Notes: a model not told the origin generated them from the letters alone. DNA of 9,377 bases from an uncultured Alphaproteobacteria bacterium (GCA_900540425.1 UQFU01000066.1:1-9377), one strand, 5' to 3'; counted from the stretch's first letter, positions 1-6,233 are shown. Made by a program: numbers and translations.

Positions 1-133
1 TGTTGGTATTGGGGGTAGTGGTTTTGTCGCCGCAGTCGGGCAAAAAGCAGATGGCGGCTTGGGTGCCGGATACAGACAGCCATGCCAGCACTCCAAATAA
101 TAGACCTAATGTTATTTTGCCGTTTCTGCTCAC
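1..133 (-). CDS. Secreted Cys-containing protein of unknown function (5' part only)
   Basis: The first 44 codons of a minus-strand gene are present; the rest lies beyond base 1. The start is GTG at 133-131, chosen because AAGGA (complement of 141-145) sits 7 nt upstream. An ATG at the complement of 151-153 hits a stop after seven codons, so it is not the start. The N-terminus is a clear Sec signal peptide: Arg and Lys in the first six residues, a hydrophobic run at about residues 8-22, and a probable cleavage site at G-T-Q-A just before residue 27 (Ala-Ala-Ile-Cys). The mature part begins with ICFLPDCGDK, with two cysteines five residues apart, then a Thr/Pro-rich stretch that could be a linker. 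I do not recognise the family. An exported protein with a possible disulfide near its N-terminus is a reasonable inference. A promoter and dyads lie just upstream. Confidence 0.7.
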   Translation of the reverse strand, partial: MSRNGKITLGLLFGVLAWLSVSGTQAAICFLPDCGDKTTTPNTN

Positions 134-169
134 AACGAAATCCTTTCTTTCATTTTGACAGATAGTGAT

Positions 170-198
170 ACTATATCAAAATGCGCTTTAGACCCCAA
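170..198 (-). promoter_or_regulatory. Sigma-70-like promoter for the secreted protein gene
   Basis: On the minus strand, TTGGGG (complement of 193-198) is followed after exactly 17 nt by TATAGT (complement of 170-175). The -10 hexamer matches the consensus in five of six positions and is preceded by TG plus one base, an extended -10. The -35 is weak (three of six). The predicted transcript would start about 25-30 nt before the GTG start at 133. A short inverted repeat ATAGT-N3-ACTAT (162-174) overlaps the -10, so a repressor could occlude it. This is a sequence-pattern call only. Confidence 0.45.
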
Positions 199-208
199 TC
201 TGGGAAAA

Positions 209-234
209 GGTATATCGCAATGCGGGTATATACC
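209..234. promoter_or_regulatory. Nested dyad upstream of the minus-strand promoter
   Basis: GGTATAT (209-215) and ATATACC (228-234) are perfect inverted complements, and inside them CGCA (216-219) pairs with TGCG (221-224), leaving only a 3-nt bulge (225-227). The element lies just upstream of the minus-strand -35. No T-run follows on either strand, so a terminator is unlikely and a protein-binding site is the better guess. No regulator can be named. Confidence 0.3.
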
Positions 235-460
235 TGTTAGTTATAATACCTCGGACTGCGCAAAAAATCAACAATTATTTAGGGGTACCAATAAAATATT
301 GTATAAAATAGGAAAATTATAACCTCTGCAAAAGTTCTAATTTTGAAAATTTATATTAATATTCGGAAAATTAGAGAGTGAAAATATGATTCTAAACAGG
401 TTGATTTTATTTAAAAAGGAGCTTTTTGCCAGAACCGCTTTTTTCTACAAAATTTATGGC

Positions 461-483
461 TGTCCACCCATAAAAATTAGACA
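461..483 (+). repeat. Possible IS3-family terminal inverted repeat remnant
   Basis: The 23 bases starting TGTCCACCC and ending TTAGACA have the general form of IS3-family ends: a terminal TG, a CCC block, an A-run, and a final GACA. If real, the element would extend rightwards, but the DNA from 484 to 605 has no transposase and no matching second end in the window. At most it is a solo end or remnant. The call rests on resemblance recalled by eye. Confidence 0.22.
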
Positions 484-558
484 AAAGCAAAAAAACTTGT
501 AAAATTGCAAATATCATGATTACTATCCATATTATTATTACTTTGTAAATCTTTTTTT

Positions 559-575
559 GTTACATTGGCTGTAAC
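559..575. promoter_or_regulatory. Dyad GTTACA-N5-TGTAAC upstream of the ASD-like gene
   Basis: A perfect 6-bp inverted repeat with a 5-nt centre ends 30 nt before the ATG at 606. Its size and symmetry suit a dimeric transcription factor. As RNA it would be a short hairpin upstream of the AAGGA ribosome site (592-596), so a weak effect on translation is also possible. No known regulator is assigned. Confidence 0.35.
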
Positions 576-605
576 GTTTGTTTGAAAAAATAAGGAATCA
601 AAATA

Positions 606-1616
606 ATGAGTAAGATTAAAATTGCCGTTGCCGGCGTTCAGGGCAGCTGCGGCCGCGAAATCCTGAGCCTGTTGGAAGAAAACGGTTATAAGGCGGAAGA
701 TGTTTTTGCCCTGGAACACAAGGCGCCTTTGGGAACGCTGGTTTCTTTCGGCGAGGATGACGAGCTTGACGTTTATAATCTGGACGAGTTCGATTTTTCA
801 AAGGCTGATGCCGCAATTTTTGCAACTTCGGACGAAGTGTCAAGGCGTTATGTCGGCAAGGCTTTGGCCAAAGGCTGCAAGACGGTGGATTGTTCCAAGG
901 CTTTTTTTGCCGAAGAGGACGTGCCGATGATTGCTGCCGGTGTCAATGACGAAGCGGTTAAGGAAGCCAAGCGCGGCTTGGTTTCGGTTCCTTCGGCCGC
1001 GGTTGTACAAATGTTGCTGCCCTTGTCGGAAATTCATCGCCGTTTCGGGCTGAAGCGGATTGTGGTTTCGACATATATGTCTACTTCAATTTATGGCAAA
1101 GAGGCGATGGACGAGTTGTTCGGGCAGGTACGGAAGATTTATATGAATGACACTTTGGCAGATGACCAGAATGTTTTTCATAAGCAGATTGCTTTTAACG
1201 TTATTCCGCAGGCTGAAGAGTTTATCGGCGAAGAAACGGCCTGTGAGTGGGCGATGAACGCCCAGGCCAAAAAGATTTTGGGCGGCAGCCTGAAAGTCCA
1301 TGCCAACTGTGCGATTATTCCGGCATTTATCGGCTGCGGCGAATTTGTGAATGTGGAATGCGGCACGGAAGTCGATGTTGATGAAATCCGCAAGTTGATG
1401 AAAACTACCAAGAACGTGGTGGTTTTTGACAAGAATGTTGAGGGCGGTTATGTGACGCTGACTGATGTTCAGGGTGAAAACGGCATTTATGTCAGCCGAC
1501 TGCGGCAGGATGCTTCGGTTGAAAACGGTTTCAGCTTTTGGTGCGTGGCTGATAACCTGCGGGCCGGAACGGCTCAGAATGCCGTGGCGGCGCTTAAACT
1601 GTTAACCGGATGCTGA
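606..1616 (+). CDS. Aspartate-semialdehyde dehydrogenase-family protein lacking catalytic residues (Usg-1-like)
   Basis: The 336-aa product is a full-length aspartate-semialdehyde dehydrogenase (ASD) homologue: an N-terminal Rossmann glycine motif GVQGSCGRE (residues 10-18), a middle dimerisation/catalytic domain, and the conserved C-terminal FWCVADNLRAGTAQNA (311-326). The active site is gone. Where ASD has NPNCST, this protein has VPSAAV, putting Ala131 in place of the nucleophilic Cys. The active-site Gln after VSTY is Met158, the substrate-binding Arg is Ile237, and the catalytic His of the GHSE motif is Cys244. It therefore should not make aspartate semialdehyde. E. coli Usg-1 is a precedent for an ASD homologue of similar length without the normal active site. 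AAGGA at 592-596 supports the ATG at 606. It is first in an operon with a mechanosensitive channel and a Mur ligase, separated from the next start by 16 nt. A scaffold, regulatory or altered-substrate role is possible but not shown. Confidence 0.85.
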   Translation: MSKIKIAVAGVQGSCGREILSLLEENGYKAEDVFALEHKAPLGTLVSFGEDDELDVYNLDEFDFSKADAAIFATSDEVSRRYVGKALAKGCKTVDCSKAFFAEEDVPMIAAGVNDEAVKEAKRGLVSVPSAAVVQMLLPLSEIHRRFGLKRIVVSTYMSTSIYGKEAMDELFGQVRKIYMNDTLADDQNVFHKQIAFNVIPQAEEFIGEETACEWAMNAQAKKILGGSLKVHANCAIIPAFIGCGEFVNVECGTEVDVDEIRKLMKTTKNVVVFDKNVEGGYVTLTDVQGENGIYVSRLRQDASVENGFSFWCVADNLRAGTAQNAVAALKLLTGC

Positions 1617-1632
1617 TTACGGAGTGATGCTG

Positions 1633-4125
1633 ATGAAAAAGCTTTTGAGCTTATGTTTGGGGATAGCCTTGTTGGGAGCAACGGCCGCAAGTCCGGCGGT
1701 TGCAGCAGGGATTACCGATATTGATGCCGTTACGAGAGTAGTGGAATCCATATCCAATCCGGAAGTTGATTATAATGAAGTCAACAATGATCTGAACAAG
1801 ACGGAAAGCATACTTAAAAGCAAAAAAGTTACCGCTCAGGAGCTGAGCGCGGCAGTAAAATTTTTGGCGGACAACCGTTCAAAGATCGTTGAAGCCAAGA
1901 AACAGATCGAAAAAGAGCTGAATTTTGTGCAGAAGAGGATTGACGCTTTAGGCCCCGCCCCGCAGGACGGTGCTTCAGAGCCGGAGATTATTGCCGAAAA
2001 GCGCAAGGAATTTAACAGCGAGCTTGATCTTCAGAAAAGCAGAATGGCAGAGGCGGATATTTTGCTGGCAAGAATTGACGAGCTGGATAACGTTATTATT
2101 TCGGTGCGCAACCGAAAACTGCTGGGCAGTCTGTTGGAACGCCAGTCGCCGTTGATTAATCCGACGGTTTTTTGGGAATCGACCGAGGAGTTTGTTGATT
2201 TTGGCGTTGATATGCTTAAGTCGCCGGTAAACTGGTTTGCGGAGCTTAATACCGAGGGGCGCGATTTTGTTAAGACCAATGCGTTGCCGGTGATTTTGAT
2301 ATTTCTGTTGAGCCTGTGGCTGGGGATTTATTTGCGTTTGTTCATTATGCGCCACTTTGGATATCGTCAGGATTTGGAGCATATCCGGTACGGGCGAAAG
2401 GTGGTGGCGGCCGTTTGTGTGGCGGTGGGGTACGGTGTTATTCCGGCTTTTATCTTGGGAAGCCTGTTGTTGTGGATGGTCAGTACCGAAATTATGACTG
2501 TCGGTTTTTTCGGGCTGGTTTTGAACGCATTTTTGTATTTTTCTTTATATGTAATTTTGGTACGGGCGGTTGCACGGGTGATTTTTGCGCCGTATAACGA
2601 GAAATGGCGTTTGGTTAATGTTTCGACGCCGAAGGCCAAGAGCGTGATCCAGGCTTTGTATGCCAGCATTATGATAGTCGGATTTGTGGCTTATTTGGAA
2701 TATGTGGCACAAAAGGCGAATTATCCGTTAGAACTTATCAGCTATATTACAGCCATATCGGCGGCAGTCAAAGCCTTTTGCATGGTATGGGTCATCAAGC
2801 GGCTGTTGTGGGAAAAAGATGACGAGGCGGCAGTTGATGACGGAGCGGTTTCAGAAGAGGGGGCGGAAGACGAGGGGATTTCCGATGACGAGGAAATTAC
2901 GCCGGCCTTTAAAATTACGTTTTTGAGTTCTTTATTTGCCATTGCCGTTTTCGGGTTGTCGTTATTCGGATATCCGTATTTGTCCGATTTTATTTTTAAC
3001 CATTTGCTGCTTTCTATTTTGGTGATTGGGATTTTTGCGATTATTCGCAAGTCTATCAATGAACTGTTGCAGCGTTTGCTGCTGATGAATTTTTGGGTGA
3101 CGACGTTTAAGCTGCGGCGGCGGATTCTGCGCAAGCTGAATTTTTGGTCGGGGCTGCTGATTGATCCGATTTTGGCGATAATGATGATTTTATCGTTGCT
3201 CAGCCTGTGGGGCGTTTCGACTGATATTTTGCTGCAGACGACCATGAAACTGTTGACCGGTTTTACGGTTGGCGGTGTGGAGATTTCAATTATTTCCATT
3301 GTTATCGGGATTATTGTTTTTCTGCTTTTGGTCGGTTTGGTGCGTGGTGCAAAGCGGCGGCTGATGGACAATATTTTGAGCAAAATGGACATTGACGAAG
3401 GTTTGAAGCATTCGCTGGCTTCCGGCTTTGGCTTTCTGGGGTTTACGGTAGCGGCGCTGCTTTCGTTTGCGATTATGGGCGGAAACCTTACCAATTTTGC
3501 CCTGATCGCCGGCGCATTGTCTGTTGGTGTCGGCTTGGGCTTGCAGAATGTGGTCAACAACTTTGTTTCGGGCATTATTTTGTTGTTTGAGCGGCCGATT
3601 AAGGTGGGCGACTGGGTGATTATCAATGGTGAAGAAGGGAAAATCAAACAGATTAACATCCGTTCGACCGAGGTAGAAACATTCAAACGTTCAAGCCTGA
3701 TTATTCCGAATGCCAGTCTGCTTTCAACAACCGTGACCAATCTGACGCACGGCAACAACTGGGCCCGTTATGCGATTAAAGTCGGCGTCGCTTATGGTTC
3801 GGATACTCAGAGAGTCCGGGACGTTTTGCTGGAGTGTGCGCAAAGCCACCGGAGAGTATTGAAAAAACCGGAACCTTATGTGTTGTTTCAGGATTTTGGC
3901 AGCAGCAGTCTTGATTTTGAACTGCGGTTTTATGTCAGCGATATTTGGGCCGGCTGGGTGGTGCCGAGTGATTTGCGTTTTGAAATCAACCGACGTTTTG
4001 CCGAAGAGGGGATTGAAATTCCGTTCCAGCAGATGGTGGTTCACCATGGCAGCGAGGTTTCCAAAGAAACCCAGAGCCAGTTCTATGCACTTAAAAATAA
4101 AGGAAAAGCAAATGCGGATAAGTGA
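1633..4125 (+). CDS. Large MscS-family mechanosensitive ion channel with periplasmic N-terminal domain
   Basis: An 830-aa inner-membrane channel that should open under membrane tension to release solutes in osmotic downshock. I place the start at ATG 1633, because GGAG (1621-1624) is 8 nt upstream and the protein then begins with a clean signal peptide (MKKLLSLCLGIALLG, cleavage near AVAA, residue 25). GTG 1624 and ATG 1627 are in frame but overlap or crowd that site. Residues 25-200 are charged and helical, probably a periplasmic coiled coil as in DUF3772-type channels. About ten or eleven membrane segments follow from residue 218 onward. A very acidic cytoplasmic loop at about 395-422 (runs of D/E) splits the membrane region. 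The C-terminal MscS core (about 545-807) has the Gly/Ala-rich pore helix (622-652), the FERPIKVGDWV motif (652-662), the beta domain and the RFYVSD/FEIN C-terminal fold. Its last 14 nt overlap the murD-like start, implying coupled translation. Confidence 0.92.
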   Translation: MKKLLSLCLGIALLGATAASPAVAAGITDIDAVTRVVESISNPEVDYNEVNNDLNKTESILKSKKVTAQELSAAVKFLADNRSKIVEAKKQIEKELNFVQKRIDALGPAPQDGASEPEIIAEKRKEFNSELDLQKSRMAEADILLARIDELDNVIISVRNRKLLGSLLERQSPLINPTVFWESTEEFVDFGVDMLKSPVNWFAELNTEGRDFVKTNALPVILIFLLSLWLGIYLRLFIMRHFGYRQDLEHIRYGRKVVAAVCVAVGYGVIPAFILGSLLLWMVSTEIMTVGFFGLVLNAFLYFSLYVILVRAVARVIFAPYNEKWRLVNVSTPKAKSVIQALYASIMIVGFVAYLEYVAQKANYPLELISYITAISAAVKAFCMVWVIKRLLWEKDDEAAVDDGAVSEEGAEDEGISDDEEITPAFKITFLSSLFAIAVFGLSLFGYPYLSDFIFNHLLLSILVIGIFAIIRKSINELLQRLLLMNFWVTTFKLRRRILRKLNFWSGLLIDPILAIMMILSLLSLWGVSTDILLQTTMKLLTGFTVGGVEISIISIVIGIIVFLLLVGLVRGAKRRLMDNILSKMDIDEGLKHSLASGFGFLGFTVAALLSFAIMGGNLTNFALIAGALSVGVGLGLQNVVNNFVSGIILLFERPIKVGDWVIINGEEGKIKQINIRSTEVETFKRSSLIIPNASLLSTTVTNLTHGNNWARYAIKVGVAYGSDTQRVRDVLLECAQSHRRVLKKPEPYVLFQDFGSSSLDFELRFYVSDIWAGWVVPSDLRFEINRRFAEEGIEIPFQQMVVHHGSEVSKETQSQFYALKNKGKANADK

Positions 4126-5431
4126 ACTTGACGGAAAAGCGATTGCCGTTTGGGGATTGGGACGGGAAGGAACATCGGTTCTCAATTATTTGCAAAAGCA
4201 CGGAATCGGAAAAGAAATCCGGGTTTTTGAGAATGACGGCGAGGTTGATTTGTCGGGTGTTGACATTGTGATAAAATCTCCCGGCGTGAGTTTGTATAAA
4301 CCGGAGATTATTGCCGCCAAAGCTCGGGGAATTCGCTTTACGTCATCTTCCGATTTGTTTTTGGGCGAAATGCGGAGCCGGAAGCCGCAATGTCAGGTTA
4401 TCGGCATCAGCGGTTCCAAAGGCAAAAGCACCAGTGTCAGCGCTTTGGCGCATATAATGGCGGCGGTCGGGCGTAAAGTCGGGCTCGGAGGGAATATCGG
4501 CCGGCCGATTATTGAGCTTTTGGACGGCGATTATGATTATGTCGTCGGAGAGTTTTCCAGCTATCAGGCGGCGGATTTGACGGTATCTCCGCAAATTGCG
4601 ATGTTTACGAATTTGTTTTATGTCCACACGGACTGGCATAATCACAGCCATGAGCAGTACTGTCGCGATAAAATCCATCTGATTGCCCATCAACAGCCGG
4701 GTGATGTTTATTTTGCCAATCGGCGGAACGGACAACTGGCGGAATACACAGAAAGTTATGCCGGCAAGCGGCGGTGGTATAATGTGCCGGATGGTTTTCA
4801 TGCCGAGGGGCGGGAGCTGTTTTATCGCGATGAAAAGCTTTTGGAAATGCGGGATTTAAAATTGAACGGCGATCACAATCTGGATAATCTGTGCGGGGTC
4901 TTTTCGATTTTGGATTATTTGGGGTTTGATATCAAGGCGGCAGCCCAAGCGTTGCAGAGTTTTGAACCGTTGGAGCACCGTTTGCAAAACTTTGCCGAAT
5001 ATCGGGGGATTAAATTCATTAATGACAGCATTTCCACGGCGCCGGAAGCAGCGATTGGCGCAATGAAAAGTTTTGATGATAATATCGTCATTATTTCCGG
5101 CGGGCAGGATTTAGATCAGGATTACCGGGCTTATGCCGATTACGTTGCCCGGGAGGCGAAAGTTAAAATGGTTGTGGCGATGTATCAGAGCGGGCCGAAA
5201 ATTGCCGGACAGATTCGAAATAGGGTCCATCGCGGAGATTTTGAGCTGTTGGAGACGGACGATTTGGATTTGGCAGTTGCTAAAGCGGTTGATGTGCTTA
5301 AGGGATACGGTCAGGGCGGAACGGTATTGTTTTCGCCAACGGCACCGAGTTTTGGCTTTTATAAGAATTTTATGGAACGCGGGCAGCATTTTATGAGCGT
5401 TGTAAAAAATCTGTTGGCGAAAGCTGCATAA
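4112..5431 (+). CDS. murD: MurD-type Mur ligase, possibly MurD2-like (UDP-MurNAc-L-Ala--glutamate ligase)
   Basis: A 439-aa cytoplasmic ATP-dependent ligase that adds glutamate to UDP-MurNAc-L-alanine in peptidoglycan synthesis. The start at 4112 has AAAGGA (4099-4104) 7 nt upstream; the reading frame is open further upstream, but that DNA encodes the channel in another frame. Domains: N-terminal Rossmann-like WGLGREG (14-20), P-loop GISGSKGKST (98-107), GGNIGRP (126-132), the lysine expected to be carbamylated (K187 in YCRDKIHL), LNGDHNLDN (251-259), HRL (289-291) and C-terminal NDSIST (304-309) and SPTAPSF (408-414). The P-loop has Lys103 where MurD normally has Asn. NDSIST replaces NDSKAT, and the Lys of the E. 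coli GGDGK motif (K348, which binds D-Glu) is Leu334. These differences fit the MurD2 subgroup, which adds L-Glu, but that assignment is inferred. It is the last gene of the operon, followed after 43 nt by tRNA-Thr. Confidence 0.88.
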   Translation: MRISELDGKAIAVWGLGREGTSVLNYLQKHGIGKEIRVFENDGEVDLSGVDIVIKSPGVSLYKPEIIAAKARGIRFTSSSDLFLGEMRSRKPQCQVIGISGSKGKSTSVSALAHIMAAVGRKVGLGGNIGRPIIELLDGDYDYVVGEFSSYQAADLTVSPQIAMFTNLFYVHTDWHNHSHEQYCRDKIHLIAHQQPGDVYFANRRNGQLAEYTESYAGKRRWYNVPDGFHAEGRELFYRDEKLLEMRDLKLNGDHNLDNLCGVFSILDYLGFDIKAAAQALQSFEPLEHRLQNFAEYRGIKFINDSISTAPEAAIGAMKSFDDNIVIISGGQDLDQDYRAYADYVAREAKVKMVVAMYQSGPKIAGQIRNRVHRGDFELLETDDLDLAVAKAVDVLKGYGQGGTVLFSPTAPSFGFYKNFMERGQHFMSVVKNLLAKAA

Positions 5432-5436
5432 TTTTC

Positions 5437-5465
5437 TTGATTTTTAAAAATTGATAGGTTAAAAA
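5437..5465 (+). promoter_or_regulatory. Candidate promoter of tRNA-Thr
   Basis: TTGATT (5437-5442) and TAAAAA (5460-5465) are 17 nt apart, each matching consensus in four of six positions, right after the murD-like stop. Transcription would begin within a few bases of the mature tRNA 5' end at 5475, so the leader would be very short. The tRNA could instead be transcribed by readthrough from the operon, since no clear terminator lies between them. Confidence 0.35.
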
Positions 5466-5474
5466 GACTGCATT

Positions 5475-5610
<136 letters not shown>

Positions 5611-5770
5611 CTATGTCTGGCATGTAACGGTTGCATGATATGCAACGCTAACATGCTGCGGTCACCGGTTTAGTAACAGCGTTTTCGTGTCTTGTCAGGC
5701 ACTCGACGCTTAACTAAACCGTAATCTGCGGAACAAAATCTGATGATTATCAGATTTTGTTGTCCTTGCC
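5611..5770. other. Hairpin-rich spacer between the two tRNA repeat copies
   Basis: About 160 nt without an ORF, containing three consecutive strong dyads. The first: GCATGT/ACATGC (5620-5625/5651-5656) outside GTTGCAT/ATGCAAC (5630-5636/5640-5646) with a 3-nt loop. The second: CGGTTTAGT/ACTAAACCG (5666-5674/5713-5721), then AGCG/CGCT (5678-5681/5707-5710), then GTGTC/GGCAC (5687-5691/5698-5702, one wobble). The third: a perfect 13-bp stem AACAAAATCTGAT/ATCAGATTTTGTT (5732-5744/5749-5761) with a 4-nt loop. An additional TGCGG/CCGCA (5727-5731/5769-5773) closes the third hairpin and reaches into the second repeat copy. It could be a structured RNA, a palindromic mobile repeat, or the residue of an integrated element. 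I do not recognise it. Confidence 0.7.
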
Positions 5771-5818
5771 GCATTCGTAATGCGTGGGTCAGGTGTTCGA
5801 GTCACCTAATCGGCACCA
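5771..5818 (+). pseudogene. Partial tRNA-Thr (3' half with compensatory T-stem changes)
   Basis: Only the anticodon arm through the CCA remains. The T-stem is AGGTG/CACCT (5791-5795/5803-5807) against GCGTG/CACGC in the intact gene: two base pairs have both partners changed, so pairing is kept. The acceptor 3' strand AATCGGC (5808-5814) has no full 5' partner; only GCCG at 5768-5771 could pair with CGGC. TTGCCG at 5766-5771 also matches the bases spanning the intact tRNA 5' end (5473-5478), so this may be a whole tRNA that lost about 25 nt including the D-arm. Confidence 0.75.
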
Positions 5819-5838
5819 GTTTTCATAAGTTTAGAATA

Positions 5839-5874
5839 AAAAACTCCGGGTTTTTGAAGAATCCCGGAGTTTTT
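5839..5874 (+). terminator. Rho-independent terminator after the partial tRNA
   Basis: A perfect 12-bp stem, AAAAACTCCGGG (5839-5850) with CCCGGAGTTTTT (5863-5874), has a 12-nt loop. It is the counterpart of the terminator at 5569-5604; here a T-to-C change turns the flanking wobble into a G-C pair. It could also stop minus-strand transcription coming from the right. Confidence 0.8.
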
Positions 5875-5880
5875 GCGTTG

Positions 5881-6078
5881 AGAACAATATTCAGGACGGA
5901 CGCAGCTTCCCATCATTAGTACGGAGCGGTAAAACTCCGGTGGCAGCTCCACGATTTTCTGCACTTCAGGATATTGCCGGTATTTGGGAAGGGTACGGTT
6001 TTCCTTCATTCGATCCGCCCCCTGATGATTCGTCTGGTAGTCTGCTTTCTGCTCGTCAAAATACCTTTGATTGGAATA
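5881..6078 (-). pseudogene. Minus-strand ORF remnant abutting the tRNA repeat
   Basis: A minus-strand frame is open from 6078 to a stop at 5806, but only about 6078-5881 looks coding. It has balanced composition and a plausible peptide: YFDEQKADYQTNHQ, then after Met (6009) a basic segment, then KIVELPPEFYRSV and a Cys pair. The frame then runs into the antisense of the terminator and tRNA repeat, so its original C-terminus is missing. Upstream a stop (6079-6081) interrupts it. An ATG at 6009 has AGGGGG about 8 nt upstream, so a 67-aa protein could be made. I do not recognise the family. Confidence 0.35.
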
Positions 6079-6233
6079 TCATCTGCGGAACTAATATGCA
6101 ATATATAATTTTCTATAATATTTAATATGTTAGCCCTGAACTTATACCAAAGTTCGGGGCTTTGTCTGCTTGAAAGGCTTTTCTGAAAGATTATCTCTGG
6201 TTTAGAGAAATTTTGATGGAGGGGAGAAGAAAC
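6079..6233 (+). promoter_or_regulatory. AT-rich leader region of the lipoprotein gene
   Basis: The AT-rich part (about 6090-6130) contains two exact TATAAT hexamers at 6104-6109 and 6114-6119, but neither has a good -35 at standard spacing, so promoter placement is uncertain. A terminator-like hairpin (6133-6160) lies between these and the lipoprotein start. If transcription begins at 6114-6119, the hairpin would fall within the 5' leader and could attenuate. A strong ribosome site GGAGGGGAG (6218-6226) precedes ATG 6234. Confidence 0.3.
6133..6165 (+). terminator. Terminator-like hairpin upstream of the lipoprotein gene
   Basis: GCCCTGAACTT (6133-6143) pairs with AAGTTCGGGGC (6150-6160) over 11 bp with one G-T wobble and a 6-nt loop, followed by TTTGT. 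The T-run is short, so termination efficiency is uncertain. It points along the plus strand and would isolate the lipoprotein gene from upstream transcription or act as a leader structure. Confidence 0.55.

Larger units (their letters stand above)
134..605. other. AT-rich divergent intergenic region
   Basis: These 472 bases hold no convincing gene. The left part carries a minus-strand promoter and a nested dyad. The middle (about 240-460) is very AT-rich with recurring GAAAATT-type runs and no clear structure beyond a short AAAAAG/CTTTTT dyad near 415-426. The right part holds an IS3-like terminal-repeat match (461-483), weak promoter-like hexamers (TTGTAA at 497-502 and TACTAT at 521-526, spacing 18) and a 6-bp dyad at 559-575 in front of the plus-strand operon. 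The only plus-strand ORF with an ATG, 386-502 (38 codons), has no good ribosome site and looks random. Confidence 0.6.
5771..5880 (+). repeat. Direct repeat copy 2: tRNA-Thr 3' half plus terminator
   Basis: The second copy of the repeat keeps the anticodon loop with CGT, variable loop, T-arm, acceptor 3' strand, CCA (5816-5818) and terminator, and ends at the same GCGTTG. It lacks the tRNA 5' half. Direct repeats of a tRNA 3' end are the classical footprint of integration by tyrosine recombinases, although a decayed tandem tRNA copy would look similar. Confidence 0.93.

Noticed and set aside
386..502. 38-codon plus-strand ORF starting at ATG 386
   Set aside because: No proper ribosome site, AT-rich low-complexity peptide, and it spans the IS-like repeat; most likely chance.
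606..1616. Calling this gene a functional asd
   Set aside because: The nucleophilic Cys and the other key active-site residues are replaced, so the normal reaction is not expected.
2742..3758. Long minus-strand open frame (338 codons) opposite the MscS gene
   Set aside because: It is antisense to a clearly coding, motif-rich channel; the peptide is Ser/Ile/Lys-rich without any recognisable fold.
3878..4111. Upstream extension of the Mur ligase (in-frame ATG at 3878)
   Set aside because: This part lies inside the MscS coding region in another frame and is unlike Mur ligases; ATG 4112 has a good ribosome site and starts the expected Rossmann domain.
5666..5721. Integron attC-like site in the spacer (GCTTAAC resembles a core RYYYAAC)
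   Set aside because: The matching GTTRRRY partner is absent at the other end (GTTTAGT does not fit), and no cassette or integrase gene is nearby.
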